NCBI GenBank assembly: GCA_028823345.1
Contig: JAPKBR010000015.1
Location: 1 to 64,000, forward strand
Direction of reading: 5' to 3'
Length of the DNA stretch: 64,000 nucleotides
Origin: Planctomycetota bacterium
GTDB lineage: Bacteria; Planctomycetota; UBA1135; GCA-002686595
In this document: piece by piece, positions 9,145 through 18,564 of the stretch
Layout: every line of letters starts with the position of its first letter
Numbering within the stretch: the first letter of the stretch is position 1
Position numbers and translations under genes: made by a program
Notes under the pieces: generated by a model
What the model saw: the letters and a program-made list of their open reading frames with translations, nothing else
What the model was told of the DNA's origin: nothing
Databases searched by the model: none

Positions 9145-10127
9145 GTACGTCCAGTACCCTCCTGGAATTCGTCGCGCCCATTGAACCGGACCTGCTCGCC
9201 ATGGGAGAAACCCTGGCGCAGGAGTTGGTCACGGACGATCCGTCCGTGGCTGAAATGGTCGAGCACTTGAGCCGCTTTCAAGGCAAGCAACTTCGGGCGA
9301 GCTTGCTCTTGCTGGTGGCACGGGCCAGCGGCAATGGGTCTCCTGAGATGCCCGTAGTGGCGGCTGTGGTCGAGCTGATTCACCTGGCGACCCTCGTCCA
9401 TGACGATGTGCTCGACGGCGCGGAGATCCGTCGGCGCTTGCCCAGTCTCAACACCACCTGGGACAATCAAATCGCAGTGCTGCTGGGGGATTGGCTGTAT
9501 TCGCGGGCTTTTGCCCGGTCCACTCGCTTGACCCATCCATTGGCGAGTCAGCTCTTGGCTACAACCACCCAGGCGATCTGCGTGGGCGAGATCCGCCAGG
9601 CCTTGGGTCGTCATCGTTTTGATGCCAGCCCCGCGGAATACGAGCGCATCGCCATGGCCAAGACCGGGGTGCTCTATGGGGCCGCTGCAGAACTTGGCGT
9701 GTGCTACGGGCGATTGGATCAAGAAGTCCTTGGCCGCGAAATGCGTTTGATGGGCCAGGAGTTGGGGCTTGCCTTCCAGATCGCAGATGACTTGCTCGAC
9801 ATCGAGGGCGAAGAAGCGGTGGTGGGTAAAAGCGTTGGCACAGACATCGCCGATGGCAAGGTCACCCTTCCGGTGCTTCACGCCTGGCGCTCTGCAGATC
9901 CTGAGGGTCGTGCAGCGATCGAAGCGGCCTATCTCGATACCGATTGCGCTGACAGGCGCAGTGCTCTGCGCGAGGCTTGTGATTTAGTCAAAGGCTGCGA
10001 GCAAGCCCGCGCGCGGGCGGACGAACTGATTGCTTCCGCCCAACGCCGCCTCTTGCATCTTCCGGCCAACGAAATGCGTCTATCCCTCGAGCGAGTGCTC
10101 GAATTTACCCTGGAACGTCGATCCTAA
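9141..10127 (+). CDS. ispB: Trans-polyprenyl diphosphate synthase
   Basis: The 328-residue enzyme adds isopentenyl units to allylic diphosphates, giving the long chain of quinones or lipid carriers. The first aspartate-rich motif is 'LVHDDVLDGAEIRR' (DDVLD, about 88-92) and the second 'FQIADDLLDIEG' (DDLLD, about 216-220). 'GKQLRASLLLL' is the substrate-binding GKxxR segment. Both motifs are complete, so it should be active. The small residues before the first motif suggest a long-chain (C35-C45) product, but chain length cannot be fixed by eye, so the symbol is provisional. The start overlaps the mobA stop (ATGA). The stop is eight bases before the lipoprotein gene, so it may be co-transcribed with the cytochrome c biogenesis genes. 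Confidence 0.88.
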   Translation: MSTSSTLLEFVAPIEPDLLAMGETLAQELVTDDPSVAEMVEHLSRFQGKQLRASLLLLVARASGNGSPEMPVVAAVVELIHLATLVHDDVLDGAEIRRRLPSLNTTWDNQIAVLLGDWLYSRAFARSTRLTHPLASQLLATTTQAICVGEIRQALGRHRFDASPAEYERIAMAKTGVLYGAAAELGVCYGRLDQEVLGREMRLMGQELGLAFQIADDLLDIEGEEAVVGKSVGTDIADGKVTLPVLHAWRSADPEGRAAIEAAYLDTDCADRRSALREACDLVKGCEQARARADELIASAQRRLLHLPANEMRLSLERVLEFTLERRS

Positions 10128-10135
10128 ATTTGCCC

Positions 10136-11236
10136 ATGTTGCGTCCTCTCCTTTATTCATCCTTGGCCATGGGCCTCTGTGCTCTGATGGGTTGTGCCCA
10201 CGAAGCAAGCGCGGTCATTGAAACCCGCCGAGTGGCGACCAAGCCTTCCGGTACGGTGATGATCGGGGCATCCTCGGATCAGCGGTTTGGCGCGGCTAAG
10301 CGTGCGGATCAGCGGGCGGAGGAGTCATCCTCTCGCGGACCGGGCCTTGTGTATCAATTGCCCACGGGCTGGAAAGAGCTGCCGGCCCAGTCGCCGCGGC
10401 TCTTTAGCTTGGCAGTGGCCGGACGGGATGACTGCAATGCATCCCTGGTGATGTTGCCCGGATCGGGCGGAGGCCTTGTAGCCAACATCGAACGCTGGCA
10501 GGAACAGATGGCCGGCAGTGATGGTGCCCCGGCCGAGGTGGTCGAGCGTCGCGAAGTGCTGATGCTGCGCGGGCAAGCGAATTTAGTGGTGATCGACGGA
10601 CACTACCGCGGCATGGGGGAAGCGGACCTTGAGGACGCGCGCATGGTGGGCGTGATTCTGCTCACAGCTAAGTTCACCATCTTTGCCAAGATGACTGGGC
10701 CTCGTGCTCTGGTGGAATCGGAGACTGGAGCTTTTGAGGCTTGGTGTGCGTCCTTGGACCTTGCCCAGGAACCCCAGTCTAACCCCGCGGCTTCGCTGCC
10801 GCCGGCGGGCGCGGGTGCGTTCATTTGGGATGCGCCCGATGGCTGGCGTGATTTAGGTGCCCGTAGCATGCGCTTGGCGAGCTTTGAGGTGGCTGAGGGG
10901 TGTGAGTGTTCGATCAGCACAGCTGGTGGTTCCCCCGAGGCGAACGCGGAGCGTTGGCTGGGACAGATGGGAGCCGATGCTCTTGGACCCGATGGGTTCC
11001 TTGCCCTTGAGCGAATGAGTACAGGTCTCGGTGAGGCCATCTTGGTGCAAGCGGATGGAACTTGGACCGGCATGAGCGGGACGACCATTGAGAGCGCGCG
11101 CTTGCTCGGTGCGATCGTGCCCATGCCGCGCACCAACATTTTTATCAAGCTATGGGGGCCCGTTGATGGGGTCGCCGGGGCGACCGAGGCCTTTAAGGGT
11201 CTCACCAAGAGCTTACGTATGAAGGACGGACGATGA
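10136..11236 (+). CDS. Lipoprotein with two tandem related domains, cytochrome c biogenesis operon
   Basis: The 366-residue protein has a short signal ending 'ALMGCAHEA', a plausible lipobox. The mature part holds two copies of a domain of about 150 residues. Copy 1 starts near 'YQLPTGWKELPAQSPRLFSLAV' and copy 2 near 'WDAPDGWRDLGARSMRLASFEV'. Both continue with a Gly-rich 'GGLVANIERW'/'GSPEANAERW' segment, a 'GHYRGM'/'GTWTGM' turn and a late 'FTIFAKMTGP'/'TNIFIKLWGP' strand. From memory, single copies of this domain occur beside cytochrome c assembly genes in Planctomycetota and Verrucomicrobiota. Function is unknown; its overlap (ATGA) with resB suggests a role in heme delivery or apocytochrome handling outside the membrane. 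ATG 10136 is used rather than the upstream TTG. Confidence 0.75.
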   Translation: MLRPLLYSSLAMGLCALMGCAHEASAVIETRRVATKPSGTVMIGASSDQRFGAAKRADQRAEESSSRGPGLVYQLPTGWKELPAQSPRLFSLAVAGRDDCNASLVMLPGSGGGLVANIERWQEQMAGSDGAPAEVVERREVLMLRGQANLVVIDGHYRGMGEADLEDARMVGVILLTAKFTIFAKMTGPRALVESETGAFEAWCASLDLAQEPQSNPAASLPPAGAGAFIWDAPDGWRDLGARSMRLASFEVAEGCECSISTAGGSPEANAERWLGQMGADALGPDGFLALERMSTGLGEAILVQADGTWTGMSGTTIESARLLGAIVPMPRTNIFIKLWGPVDGVAGATEAFKGLTKSLRMKDGR

Positions 11237-12561
11237 TTTCTCTGATTGAACTGCACACCCTTGATCTGACCCTGGCCTTCTGGGGCTGCATTGTTGCCCT
11301 CGTGATTGCGGGGGCCACAGGTCGTGAGCGCCGAGTGTTCCTGATGGGTTGGGCTGGCTCGTTCCACTTAGCTGTGACCTGCCTCTTCGGACTTTTCGTG
11401 ATTTCCTATCTGGGTACCGAAGCCCAGATAGACATGTCGCTTCAGGATTCGATTAAGAAGTACTTTGAGTCCTGGATGTTGGTGGAACGTTTCACCCTCC
11501 CCTGGGACTTTGTGCTCTCGGTTCCCCTACCCGGCGGGCAATTGCTCATGAGCTTGCTGGCGATCAATTTGCTTATGGGTGGATTGCTGCGCGTCAGCAA
11601 GAACTTGATCGCCGCCCGCACCACTCGCCGCAAATTGCACTTGGGTTGCTTGATGGTGACCCATGTGGGCGTTGTGGTTTTGTTGGCCGCGGGTCTAGTC
11701 AAGTTGCACCTGTCAGAGACCGGCCATGTGACGCTCTTTGAAGGGCAGTCCACGTCGGAATTCGTCAGCTTCCACGAATGGGAGATCGTGATCTTCGATG
11801 CGGAAGCCACGAGTGACGTGCAGGAATGGATCATTCCTGCATCCGATTTTGAGGATTTGGAATCCGACTCGCGCAGATTCACAGGAGAGGACTTGCCTTT
11901 TGAGTTGATTCTCGAACACTTTGTGATCAATGGGCGGCTACGCCCTAAATCGGGCAGCGCTGGCCATGTGTCTTCTCCTGGAGGAGACGGCTGGGCCCTG
12001 GTGCCCGAGAAACCGGCGGGCCGAGAAGGGGTCAACGTCGCTGGTATCCTGGCGAAAATTAAGCCCAAGGGTTCGCAGGCTACGATCCCCGGGATTCTTT
12101 GGGCGGGGGAGCGCTTCCCCTTCACCTTTCCTGCCGGGAGCAAGACCTGGGCCATTAGTCTGAGGCACCGCATATTTGAGTTGCCCGGCGAGATCAGGCT
12201 CGTTGACTTCCACCGGGAGTTGCACCCAAATACGGGAATGCCCCGGGTGTTTCGGTCGGACGTGGAATGGACCGAGTTGGATGCCGGGGGTAACCCGAAT
12301 ATGAACAAGATTCGGATCTCCATGAACGAGCCCTTGCGCCGTGATGGGCATGCCCTGTTCCAAGCAAATTGGGGTCCCCAGGACGATCCCAATGCCACGC
12401 GCCTCTACAGTCAGCTGGAGGTCACGCGGAACCCTTCTGACCATTGGCCCACCTTGGCGGTGATCATCATTGGGATTTCCATGTCCCTCGCCATGAGCAT
12501 TCGCCTCATGGGCTATATGAGACAGCAGGCCAGTCGGCGCCTGGGGGAGGGGAAATCATGA
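11233..12561 (+). CDS. ResB-like cytochrome c biogenesis protein
   Basis: The 442-residue membrane protein has four main hydrophobic segments: three before residue about 165, and a last one near 'WPTLAVIIIGISMSLAMSIRLMGY'. Between them is a large periplasmic domain, the ResB (Ccs1) topology. It contains 'SETGHVTLFEGQST', the usual opening of the ResB soluble domain. Family knowledge: ResB with CcsA forms the system-II synthase that exports heme and ligates it to CxxCH apocytochromes. The ATG overlaps the lipoprotein stop and its own stop overlaps the ccsA start, so three genes are coupled. The 1281-residue CxxCH protein at 48032-51877 is one likely client. Confidence 0.82.
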   Translation: MISLIELHTLDLTLAFWGCIVALVIAGATGRERRVFLMGWAGSFHLAVTCLFGLFVISYLGTEAQIDMSLQDSIKKYFESWMLVERFTLPWDFVLSVPLPGGQLLMSLLAINLLMGGLLRVSKNLIAARTTRRKLHLGCLMVTHVGVVVLLAAGLVKLHLSETGHVTLFEGQSTSEFVSFHEWEIVIFDAEATSDVQEWIIPASDFEDLESDSRRFTGEDLPFELILEHFVINGRLRPKSGSAGHVSSPGGDGWALVPEKPAGREGVNVAGILAKIKPKGSQATIPGILWAGERFPFTFPAGSKTWAISLRHRIFELPGEIRLVDFHRELHPNTGMPRVFRSDVEWTELDAGGNPNMNKIRISMNEPLRRDGHALFQANWGPQDDPNATRLYSQLEVTRNPSDHWPTLAVIIIGISMSLAMSIRLMGYMRQQASRRLGEGKS

Positions 12562-14552
12562 GGTCCTTGATGCTGATTCTTTCGATGATGTTGCTGGGTA
12601 GCTTGTGCTTACCCAAGTCCTTCGCATTCCAAGGGGAGAATGAAGCCCCGGCGGGCACCCGTTCTTTCGAGTGGACGCCGGAGATGATTGCCACCATGGA
12701 GGCCTTGCCCCTGCAACACGGGGGACGTATCAAACCTTTGCGGTCCTGGGCAGACTTCAAGCTGTTGGGCCTTTCGACCCGGCGCAAGCCTAAGTTTGAG
12801 CAAAACGGCGAGCAGGTCAAGATGGATGCGGTGGCTTGGGTCTTGGACTGCATGTTCTTTCCTGAACTCGCAGCAACCTATCCTGTGCTCTCGGTGGATG
12901 ACTCCAGCATTCTGCAAGCAGTTGGCTTGGATGTTGGTGACCGTGGCCGTCGGGACCGTTTCAGCTTGGAAGATCTGCAGCTTGTGCGTACGGAACTCAT
13001 AGGTAGTGCCCAGCGTATCCAGGGCCTGGATGGGAGTGAGCGCAGCCGGGAGGAAACCCAGACCCTCGACCTTGCGATCCGCATGAGGAGTCTTGAGGAC
13101 ATGATGCGCACCCTGGCTCCGATTCGAATGAGCGTTGCTGTACCCGAAGGGGGTCTCCTTGGGCAATGGGCCACGGACGGCCAAGCGAACCTGGTGACTC
13201 TGTTAACGAATCTGGATCAGGTGCGATCGGCCCTGGAAAAATCGGATCAAGCGGGCCAGCGCATGGCTGCAAGTCTTGCGGCCGCCATGGAAGAGGGGAT
13301 GGCGGCCGGAGCATCCGGGGTGGCCTTCGTGCCCCCGGCTGGAACGCGCACAGACGACGAAGAGTGGCTGGATCTGGGTCAGGCTCTGATGGCGACTGTG
13401 ACCGAAGAACATGAAACAAGCCGTTTGGCTTTGCTGGGCCTCAAGCGGGCCCAGGACGCGGCAAGCGCTGGGGATGTGGAGGAGTTGCAAGCAGCTCTGA
13501 CCCAAGTGGTGCAAGCCACGAGCGATCGTGGTACGGCCCGGGGGGAGCTGAAGGAACTCACCTCGGAAGTCTCCTTTCAAAACGCCCAACTGTTCACACT
13601 CGCCCTGGTCTTGTTCATGTGCGCGTTCCTGTTCGGAGCCCTGGCGCTCTTGCCGGGCACTCGATGGCTCAATTGGTTAGCCTGGGGCACCTCTGGCATT
13701 GGCGCGCTGATCTTGGTGGTGGGCATCATTTGGCGCTGCCTGATTATTGGGCGGCCACCGATTACGAACCTCTATGAAACCGCGCCCTTCATTGGTGCCT
13801 GTGGAGTCATCCTGGCCATGTTCGTGGCTCGGATCCAACGTCAGAAGGCGATCTTGCCCCTGGGGGCTTTGTTCGCAGTGGCGATCCTCTTCCTCTCCCA
13901 ATCCCTAGAGCTACGGGACGCGGTTTCGTCCGGGGATTCCATGCGGAACTTGATGGCCGTGTTGGACACGAACTTTTGGTTGGCGACCCATGTGACCATC
14001 GTCACCTTTGGCTATTGCGCCGCCCTGTTTGCATGGTCCTTGGCTGCTCTGTGGGTGCTGGCCTTACCGTTTGTACAGTCCCACCGGCGTAAGATGGGGG
14101 CAAGCACCGCAGTTTGGCATCGGTCTTTGACCCGTTCAATCTATGGCGTTGTGGCCTTTGGCCTGTTGTTCTCCTTGGTGGGCACAATTCTTGGCGGCAT
14201 CTGGGCGAATTACTCCTGGGGTCGATTCTGGGGTTGGGACCCCAAAGAGAACGGTGCTTTGGTCATTGTGCTTTGGCAGCTCGTGATTCTTCACGCTCGT
14301 ATGGGTGGCCTGATCAAGGACCTTGGGCTGGCGTTGGCCACGGTGGTCCTCGGCAGCGTGGTGGTCTTTTCCTGGTTTGGGGTCAACAACCTAGGGGTTG
14401 GTTTGCACTCCTATGGTTTCACATCCGGAGCTGCCCGGGCCATGTCCTTTTGGCACATGGCCAACATGCTGCTGATTGGCTGGGGCCTTCTCTGGTGGAT
14501 GGTGCCTCTCATGAAGGGCTCTCAATCCAAAAAACTAACGGGGCCTGAGTAA
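12558..14552 (+). CDS. ccsA: CcsA/ResC cytochrome c synthase with large N-terminal periplasmic domain
   Basis: The 664-residue protein is the heme-handling subunit of system II. A signal peptide or first helix (residues 1-24) leads into about 320 residues of soluble, partly helical sequence. A polytopic C-terminal half follows. It contains the tryptophan-rich heme-binding motif 'SWGRFWGWDPKENGALVIVLW' (about residues 550-570) and later 'HSYGF' near the last helices. The long N-terminal part resembles the fused forms seen in Planctomycetota and Bacteroidota rather than the compact CcsA of about 300 residues. ATG 12558 overlaps the resB stop and follows a strong GGGGAGGGGAA. The frame opens earlier at 12444, but that lies inside resB. 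Confidence 0.9.
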   Translation: MRSLMLILSMMLLGSLCLPKSFAFQGENEAPAGTRSFEWTPEMIATMEALPLQHGGRIKPLRSWADFKLLGLSTRRKPKFEQNGEQVKMDAVAWVLDCMFFPELAATYPVLSVDDSSILQAVGLDVGDRGRRDRFSLEDLQLVRTELIGSAQRIQGLDGSERSREETQTLDLAIRMRSLEDMMRTLAPIRMSVAVPEGGLLGQWATDGQANLVTLLTNLDQVRSALEKSDQAGQRMAASLAAAMEEGMAAGASGVAFVPPAGTRTDDEEWLDLGQALMATVTEEHETSRLALLGLKRAQDAASAGDVEELQAALTQVVQATSDRGTARGELKELTSEVSFQNAQLFTLALVLFMCAFLFGALALLPGTRWLNWLAWGTSGIGALILVVGIIWRCLIIGRPPITNLYETAPFIGACGVILAMFVARIQRQKAILPLGALFAVAILFLSQSLELRDAVSSGDSMRNLMAVLDTNFWLATHVTIVTFGYCAALFAWSLAALWVLALPFVQSHRRKMGASTAVWHRSLTRSIYGVVAFGLLFSLVGTILGGIWANYSWGRFWGWDPKENGALVIVLWQLVILHARMGGLIKDLGLALATVVLGSVVVFSWFGVNNLGVGLHSYGFTSGAARAMSFWHMANMLLIGWGLLWWMVPLMKGSQSKKLTGPE

Positions 14553-14561
14553 GGCCCATAA

Positions 14562-15494
14562 ATGAGCCCTCTTTTGCGACCCATGTCACAAACACAAATC
14601 CTAGATGGAAAAGCCACTGCCCTTGCGATTCGCTTGGAGGTGGCCGCTGCGACGGCGAAACTAAAAGCCCACGGCGTGCAGCCAGGCTTGGTGGTGATAT
14701 TGGTGGGTGAAGACCCCGCCAGTCAGGTTTATGTGCGTAACAAGGATCGGGCTGCAACCGGTGCTGGCTTTGCGGTGAGCACGATCCGCCTGCCGGATTC
14801 CGTGGCCCAGGCAGACCTGGAAGCAGAGGTCCTGAAACTCAACCAAGATCCCCTGGTGCACGGCATCCTGGTGCAGCTGCCCCTGCCCAAGGGGCTTGAT
14901 GCGGGAGCGGTGGTGGATTGCCTCGATCCGGCCAAGGATGTAGACGGGCTTTCGCCCCGGTCCGTGGCGGCCTGGACACTGGGTCGCCCCGGTCACAAGC
15001 CCTGTACTCCGGCTGGCTGCATTGAGTTGCTCGACCGCCATGGCATGGATATTAGCGGCCAGCATATGGTGATCGTTGGTCGTTCAATGTTGGTTGGAAA
15101 GCCCCTTAGTGCTTTGGCTCTTGCACGCAATGCTACGGTTACGGTTTGTCATTCGAGGACCCAGGACTTGGCGGAACACTGCCGCCGGGCGGACATTGTG
15201 GTCGCTGCTGTTGGGCGCGCCAAATTGATCCAAGGGGACTGGGTGCGGGAAGGCGCCATCGTTCTGGACGTGGGCATCAATCGCGGGGATGACGGCAAAT
15301 TGGTGGGAGACGCAGACCAGGCCCAGATGATGGGGCGCGTGGCAGCCATCACTCCGGTGCCCGGGGGTATCGGTCCCATGACCATTGCTATGTTGATTAA
15401 GAACACATTTCACTCCGCGGCCCACTCGGTGGGAGTGGACCCTGAAGCCCTCCTGACTGAAGCAGCGGCTTGCACCCCGGGCGCGGGGACCTAG
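14562..15494 (+). CDS. folD: Methylenetetrahydrofolate dehydrogenase/cyclohydrolase
   Basis: The 310-residue bifunctional enzyme interconverts 5,10-methylene-, methenyl- and 10-formyl-tetrahydrofolate. It contains 'PGLVVILVGEDPASQVYVRNKDRAA' with the catalytic Tyr/Lys region, 'HGILVQLPLPKGLD', 'PAKDVDGLSP', the NADP-binding 'IVGRSMLVGKPLSALAL' and 'TPVPGGIGPMTIAML' at the C-terminus. All family signatures are intact. The ATG at 14583 (MSQTQILDGK) is an alternative start close to the usual family start; neither has a clear ribosome-binding site. It follows ccsA by nine bases and ends three bases before the rhomboid gene, so it may ride in the same transcript. Confidence 0.95.
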   Translation: MSPLLRPMSQTQILDGKATALAIRLEVAAATAKLKAHGVQPGLVVILVGEDPASQVYVRNKDRAATGAGFAVSTIRLPDSVAQADLEAEVLKLNQDPLVHGILVQLPLPKGLDAGAVVDCLDPAKDVDGLSPRSVAAWTLGRPGHKPCTPAGCIELLDRHGMDISGQHMVIVGRSMLVGKPLSALALARNATVTVCHSRTQDLAEHCRRADIVVAAVGRAKLIQGDWVREGAIVLDVGINRGDDGKLVGDADQAQMMGRVAAITPVPGGIGPMTIAMLIKNTFHSAAHSVGVDPEALLTEAAACTPGAGT

Positions 15495-15497
15495 CAC

Positions 15498-16334
15498 ATG
15501 TCGATGGCTGGCCCAGGTGCGCCCGGTGGTGCCCAGATTGGATTCCCTCCCCTGACTCCGGGGGTGCGCCGGCTGTTGATCGTGATGGTTGGAGTTTTCG
15601 TGGTCCACATGATGGCCTCCTTTGTGCCGAGTTTGCGGTCGGGCATTCCCACTTGGCTTGGGTTGGATGCCCACCGTTGGGGTTCCATGGCTCCGTTCTT
15701 CCCGGTCTGGCAGGTGGGGACTTACATGTTCCTGCACTCAGACGGCGGTTTGAGTCACATCCTGTTCAACATGTTGGGGCTGTACTTTTTCGGCACCATG
15801 CTGGAAGGGTCAATTGGAAAGCGTCGGCTGTACACCCAGTTTTTTATGGCCGGAGCCGTGGGGGCCTTGGTGCACCTGATTGTGAGTTTGATTTCCGGGG
15901 GTGGCCGCCCGGTGGTGGGCGCATCCGGGGCAGTTCTCGGTTTGGTTGTCGCCTGTGCGGTGATGTATCCCCGACGGATGGTGCTCGTGCTTTTCATTCC
16001 TGTACAGCTTTGGATTCTGGCCACGATTGTGGTGGCCGGGGACTTGTTCGCAGTGCTGGTGCAGCTGCGCGACGGCGGTACCGATGGGGTGGCCCATTGG
16101 GTGCACCTGGGCGGAGCCGCCTGGGGGGCACTGGCGGCCAGGTTTGGTTGGCTGAGTCTTGACCCCCTGAACCGCCTCCAGGCGCGCTTTGCCGCTCGCA
16201 AGGTCGAAATGCACATGGTGGAGGAGGCGGAGCTCGACCGCTTGCTGCAGAAGATTCAGCGGGAGGGCATCGGGTCCCTGACCCGGGGGGAACGGTCCCT
16301 TTTGAAGCGCGCTTCTGCCCGGCGCAAGAGCTAG
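15498..16334 (+). CDS. Rhomboid-family intramembrane serine protease
   Basis: The 278-residue protein has about six membrane helices. The rhomboid signatures are present: 'HILFNMLGLYFFG' (loop 1 and helix 2 with the conserved Asn), the catalytic serine in 'VVGASGAVLG' (about Ser143) and the catalytic histidine in 'HWVHLGGAAWG' (about His203). It should cleave substrates within membrane helices; the substrate is unknown. The C-terminal 60 residues form a charged cytosolic tail ('EEAELDRLLQKIQREGIGSLTRGERSLLKRAS'), a conserved add-on in many rhomboids. It starts three bases after folD. Confidence 0.9.
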   Translation: MSMAGPGAPGGAQIGFPPLTPGVRRLLIVMVGVFVVHMMASFVPSLRSGIPTWLGLDAHRWGSMAPFFPVWQVGTYMFLHSDGGLSHILFNMLGLYFFGTMLEGSIGKRRLYTQFFMAGAVGALVHLIVSLISGGGRPVVGASGAVLGLVVACAVMYPRRMVLVLFIPVQLWILATIVVAGDLFAVLVQLRDGGTDGVAHWVHLGGAAWGALAARFGWLSLDPLNRLQARFAARKVEMHMVEEAELDRLLQKIQREGIGSLTRGERSLLKRASARRKS

Positions 16335-16390
16335 GGGCGCCCCTGGCCTCCGACCTGAGCCCTCCGGGGACCATCGTGACGGGACAGGGG

Positions 16391-16419
16391 TTCATAGCTC
16401 CCTGGGCAGGAGCTAGAAT
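16391..16419 (+). promoter_or_regulatory. Candidate sigma-70 promoter with palindromic spacer
   Basis: TTCATA (16391-16396) and TAGAAT (16414-16419) are separated by exactly 17 bp and lie 60-90 bp before the ATG at 16482. They match the -35 consensus at 4 of 6 positions and the -10 at 5 of 6. The spacer itself is an inverted repeat, GCTCC-N7-GGAGC, and could be an operator. This is by eye only. Confidence 0.35.
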
Positions 16420-16481
16420 GACTGTTGTCCCCGAGTCGCTGGCATACCTGCGACCCAATCCAGGTACCTGGCCCCCTAACC

Positions 16482-18509
16482 ATGATGAACCCGCGCCCTA
16501 TCTGCTTCCTGTTGCTCTCGGTCTTCGTTCCCTTCCTGGGAGCTGGTTTGGTCCATGCCCCGTCCATGGGTGCCACTCAAGAGCAGGATACTTTCAAGAG
16601 TCAGTTCGAGCTGGCGCGCAAGGTGGGGGACAAGACCCGCATGCAGCAATTGGTGAAAAGGGACATGGATGGAGCAGTGGCCTTCATTCTCGAAGTGGCT
16701 GAAGGCATCGCGAACAGTCCTTCGGAGCTTGTTTTTGAGCGGATGGAAGCTCTGCGGGAAACCTGGAAGGCGGAGGTGCGCACGGATTTCTGCGAGAAGA
16801 TGGAGACTTTCTTTTCGCGGATCCCGGTGCCTCTGAAACGCGACCGCCGCCGCTTGCGTTTGAGCTATGACAAGCTCGCCGGGGATTGGCAGACAAACTC
16901 CAAAGGGGATCGAGACCGCAAAGAATTCAATCGCATCGCGGCGGAATTCACGAGCCTTGCAGATGCCTTCAAGACCATAGGGGACGTGTACTACGAGTCC
17001 AACTCTTGGCAATACGTGGCTCTCTCCCATGATGATAGCTACGAGAAGAAAAACCCGAACTACAAGGAAGCGGCCAAGGCCTATGCCCGTTGCGTCGAGA
17101 CCCGCGAAGAGATCGGTCTCAAGGATGTGATCTTCAAGGGCTTTGTGGTGCGCTTGAAGGCCCTGGAGAAGCTCGGGTATGGCAAGCCCCCTGAAGCGGG
17201 CTCTGCGGAGGCCGAGGCGGCTGCGGAATTCGCCCAACCGGTGGTGATCAGTTCGTCCTTTGAGTTGCTCGAGGACATCGAGGCCATCCAGCGCCCCAAT
17301 TACCGGCTTGATGCGCACTTTGCAATGTGGCCCACCCTAGCCCTCAAAGGGGTCGACTCCACCGCGACCTTCGTTCGTATGGAAGGGGGGCCCACCGCCA
17401 TTCGCACCAAGGCCAGCGAAGTCATGTTGGACACCAACGGGGATGGAGAGGGGGACGTGAGGGTTCCCTTGCGCGGCAAGACCCAGGCCATTCAATTGGA
17501 ACTCGGGGATGGCGAAGCGAAGCGCGGCTGGGGTTTCCTAGCGATCGTGGGCCACGAGAAATTGCAGTACCAGGGTTTGGAAATGAACGCTGCCCTGCAA
17601 GACAAGTACGCGGGGATCTACTTGGCTCCCGCAGGTTCTGCGCGTTATGACCTGGCCGGAACGACTCTGCGGATCATTGATGAGAACCTCAACGGGGTCT
17701 ATGGGGATGTGCCCCTGAATTGGGGCAGCATTGGGCTTTCGGCCGATCACTTTGAGCCCGAGGTGGACTCCATTGTGATCGGAGACGCAACGAAGGCCGT
17801 TCCCTATAGCGAGTACATCCAGATTGGGAAAGACTGGTACCAGCTTGAGTCCCTCAATGGTGGTGCTCAGTTGCAAGCCACGAGGGTTAAGTTCCCGACC
17901 GGTGAGTTGAAGCTCGACTGGGGTAAGGGCCCCAAGCCTGACTTCCTTGTGGTCAAGGGCCGTGATCGGTTTGTGAACTGCTACTTTGACCTGACCTCCG
18001 CCAATAAGGTGGAGGTCCCCGTGGGCCGCTACACCATCAGCTATGGGCGGTTGTCCAAGGGCAAGCGCCTGCAGAGCATGAAGGCCCTGATCATCGGGGA
18101 CGAGAGCACCACGGCCTTTGACGTACCCGCTGGAGAAACCGTCGAGGTGGCGGCTGGCGGGCCTTTTGACCTGGACTTCAAGCTGGATTCAGGGGACGAC
18201 AAGTTCACCGTGCCGGGGGCCAGCGTGGTGCTGGTGGGTCAAGCGGGCGAACGTTACGAGCGCCTTTGGAACTGTGTGCTGGACCCTGCGGTATCTTGGC
18301 GCAAGACCGGCGCCAAGCGCGGAACCAAGGGTGAGGGCATGGGCGTTCACATGGATCGCGAGGCCATGGCCAAGTTCGGCTATGGGGCGGTCTGGTTCCC
18401 CAAGGACCTGGAAGTGAGCCTGCGCAAGGGAACGGAGGACTTTGAGGTCCAATTGGTGGTGAAGAAGAACAAGCTATTTGGCAAGATCACCTCTTCCTGG
18501 CGAGACTGA
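16482..18509 (+). CDS. Secreted protein of unknown function
   Basis: The 675-residue protein begins with a signal peptide ('ICFLLLSVFVPFLGAGLVHAPSMGA'). Residues about 30-250 look helical and charged, with a TPR-like stretch ('YKEAAKAYARCVETREEIGL'). Residues about 290-670 look like beta-sandwich material. They contain a calcium-loop-like 'DTNGDGEGDVRV', repeated 'D-N-L-N-G' turns and 'YAGIYLAPAGSARYDLAGTTLRIIDENLNGVYGD', resembling hypothetical secreted proteins of Planctomycetota. No catalytic motif was recognised. ATG 16482 or 16485 is used because the signal peptide begins there. A candidate promoter lies upstream; serS follows on the same strand. Confidence 0.7.
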   Translation: MMNPRPICFLLLSVFVPFLGAGLVHAPSMGATQEQDTFKSQFELARKVGDKTRMQQLVKRDMDGAVAFILEVAEGIANSPSELVFERMEALRETWKAEVRTDFCEKMETFFSRIPVPLKRDRRRLRLSYDKLAGDWQTNSKGDRDRKEFNRIAAEFTSLADAFKTIGDVYYESNSWQYVALSHDDSYEKKNPNYKEAAKAYARCVETREEIGLKDVIFKGFVVRLKALEKLGYGKPPEAGSAEAEAAAEFAQPVVISSSFELLEDIEAIQRPNYRLDAHFAMWPTLALKGVDSTATFVRMEGGPTAIRTKASEVMLDTNGDGEGDVRVPLRGKTQAIQLELGDGEAKRGWGFLAIVGHEKLQYQGLEMNAALQDKYAGIYLAPAGSARYDLAGTTLRIIDENLNGVYGDVPLNWGSIGLSADHFEPEVDSIVIGDATKAVPYSEYIQIGKDWYQLESLNGGAQLQATRVKFPTGELKLDWGKGPKPDFLVVKGRDRFVNCYFDLTSANKVEVPVGRYTISYGRLSKGKRLQSMKALIIGDESTTAFDVPAGETVEVAAGGPFDLDFKLDSGDDKFTVPGASVVLVGQAGERYERLWNCVLDPAVSWRKTGAKRGTKGEGMGVHMDREAMAKFGYGAVWFPKDLEVSLRKGTEDFEVQLVVKKNKLFGKITSSWRD

Positions 18510-18564
18510 TCCAGCCTGGACTATGTTTTTCCCCAGACCTCACTGATCGAACTTCTATACAGCC

